6,829 nt of DNA from Minisyncoccota bacterium. Lineage in GTDB: Bacteria; Patescibacteria; Paceibacteria; UBA9973. The translations under genes were made by a program, and so were the position numbers. The first letter of the stretch is position 1. Each line of letters begins with the position of its first letter. Below the pieces are notes generated by a model. That model was not told where the DNA came from. It saw only the letters and a list, made by a program, of their open reading frames with translations, and did not search any database. This document shows positions 6,447 through 6,829 of this stretch, in pieces. Location: assembly GCA_028696935.1 (NCBI GenBank), contig JAQVGE010000052.1, positions 1 to 6,829 on the forward strand, read 5' to 3'.

Positions 6447-6564
6447 GGATAGCTTAGGCTATCCGGTTACGAACACATCTGCCTTTCGGCAGTAGAAGCT
6501 CCCTGCAAGGGCGAAATACCCAGAGTACAAATTGAAGATTTGTGCGAAGGGTGTATTTCGCTCT
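6447..6564. other. Candidate origin of transfer (oriT): three adjacent hairpins upstream of the relaxase
   Basis: The region 6361-6740 has no confident gene; its main content is secondary structure. Hairpin 1: GGATAG/CTATCC (6447-6452/6459-6464). Hairpin 2: CTGCC/GGCAG with a TTTC loop (6479-6483/6488-6492). Hairpin 3: a 12-bp outer stem, AGGGCGAAATAC (6508-6519) with GTATTTCGCTCT (6553-6564) and one wobble, enclosing an inner stem ACAAAT/ATTTGT (6527-6532/6538-6543). On the minus strand hairpin 3 ends in CGCCCT (6513-6508), recalling the core of MOBQ nic sites (GTGCGCCCT type) that follow a hairpin. A TATAAT box (minus, 6437-6432) lies next to hairpin 1 but has no good -35, so a relaxase promoter here is possible only. 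oriT function is inferred from structure and position next to the relaxase. Confidence 0.55.
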
Positions 6565-6579
6565 CAATCGCCGAGGGCT

Positions 6580-6594
6580 TGCAAAAGAATTGCA
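6580..6594. repeat. Small inverted repeat TGCAA/TTGCA
   Basis: TGCAA (6580-6584) and TTGCA (6590-6594) flank AAGAA. It lies 16 bases beyond the large oriT-candidate hairpin and may be an accessory protein-binding site; alone it would be weak evidence. Confidence 0.4.
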
Positions 6595-6612
6595 CTAAGA
6601 GGTCTGTACAAT

Positions 6613-6738
6613 TCACTTCAATATGAAATTGTCCCGTAAAATTCCTGCTCCTTTCCCGTAAGTTTTGGTTGATACCAGAGGAAGCACATGATATAATCTA
6701 TCTGCGTGTAGGTATATCATGGCTTCGGTCTGATACAT
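6613..6738 (-). CDS. Possible 41-residue small protein
   Basis: A minus-strand ORF starts at ATG 6738 (an alternative in-frame ATG is at 6720) and ends with TGA at 6615-6613. It begins MYQTEAMIYLHADRLYHVLP and ends GILRDNFILK. The composition is plausible for a real peptide. However, there is no Shine-Dalgarno before either ATG, and the first third coincides with a long inverted repeat, so the signal may come from structural DNA. It lies between an upstream partial gene and the oriT candidate, in the same direction as the relaxase. I do not recognise a family. Confidence 0.3.
   Translation of the reverse strand: MYQTEAMIYLHADRLYHVLPLVSTKTYGKGAGILRDNFILK
6671..6738. repeat. Long imperfect inverted repeat
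   Basis: A perfect 8-bp core, ATGATATA (6688-6695) and TATATCAT (6713-6720), is extended outwards by a matching but gapped arm. The left arm GATACCAGAGGAAGCAC corresponds to the complement of GGCTTCGGTCTGATACAT (6721-6738) with a few mismatches, giving about 25 bases per arm around a 17-base loop. It may form a cruciform or long RNA hairpin. A role in transfer, replication or control of the relaxase transcript is possible. Confidence 0.55.
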
Positions 6739-6741
6739 ACC

Positions 6742-6772
6742 AAAGGGTGGTTTCGTAGGAAGCCACCCTTTT
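6742..6772. terminator. Hairpin terminator after the partial upstream gene
   Basis: AAAGGGTGGTTTC (6742-6754) pairs over 13 bp (one wobble) with GAAGCCACCCTTT (6759-6771) around a GTAG loop. It directly abuts the stop codon of the minus-strand partial gene (6773-6771). T-runs are short in both directions (four on plus, three on minus), so the direction is uncertain. Position argues that it ends the minus-strand gene. Confidence 0.6.
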
Positions 6773-6829
6773 AAGTTACAGCAGTTTTTCGATTAACTGC
6801 TTTGACAGTATTCTTATCCCTTAAGTCCC
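6771..6829 (-). CDS. C-terminal 18 codons of a gene running in from the right edge
   Basis: From the window edge a minus-strand frame reads DLRDKNTVKAVNRKTAVT and stops at TAA (6773-6771), right at the base of a hairpin terminator. The string is basic and protein-like, and this frame is the only one open to the edge here; a competing frame has a stop at about 6823. The fragment is too short to name. Given direction and position it would be the gene upstream of the oriT candidate in the mobile element. Confidence 0.4.
   Translation of the reverse strand, partial: DLRDKNTVKAVNRKTAVT

Noticed and set aside
1..6829. CRISPR array, tRNA, rRNA or riboswitch
   Set aside because: No regularly spaced repeats were seen, no cloverleaf or CCA-type tRNA end, and no recognisable rRNA or riboswitch core. 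The hairpin cluster at 6447-6564 fits an oriT better than a riboswitch.

Overview
The window looks like AT-rich Bacillota DNA, most likely from a gut clostridium (Lachnospiraceae or a relative). Shine-Dalgarno sites are strong, the promoter is sigma-A-like, and terminators are A/T-flanked hairpins. The relaxase is of a type I know from many clostridial mobilizable elements. This placement is inference; no rRNA or housekeeping gene is present to anchor it.

Layout. (1) Positions 1-1000, minus strand: the tail of an apparent two-gene operon. The downstream gene (41-874) encodes a protein that reads as a gamma-glutamylcyclotransferase (AIG2/GGCT)-like domain fused to a C-terminal HEPN-like domain with an R-x4-H motif. 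Its ATG overlaps by four bases (ATGA) the stop of an upstream gene, of which only the last 42 codons remain (871-999). That gene is cut off abruptly near position 1000. (2) About 1000-1264: non-coding DNA with a hairpin and repeated TGTTATA motifs, a candidate end of an inserted element. (3) 1265-1504: a small protein resembling the clostridial DUF6061 family. (4) 1628-4650, plus strand: a terminator, a promoter, then a compact cassette of a TetR-type regulator, a four-helix membrane protein and two tandem paralogous alpha/beta hydrolases. The first hydrolase is interrupted by an in-frame TAA. (5) 4717-4758: a strong hairpin terminator between the convergent cassette and relaxase genes. (6) 4774-6360, minus strand: a MobA/MobL-type relaxase with a coiled-coil tail. 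(7) 6361-6829: the leader of the relaxase, with stacked hairpins that make a good candidate origin of transfer, a possible 41-codon ORF inside a long imperfect inverted repeat, a hairpin terminator and the last 18 codons of another minus-strand gene.

Interpretation. The right part is best read as one end of a mobilizable or conjugative element (relaxase plus probable oriT) carrying a regulated membrane-protein/hydrolase cassette as cargo. The left part is an older locus whose operon is broken at about position 1000, plausibly by insertion of this element or a related rearrangement. No integrase or recombinase lies inside the window, so the element type and its exact ends cannot be fixed. The most unusual item is the GGCT-like/HEPN fusion, which looks like the effector of a toxin or defence module with its partner gene truncated.
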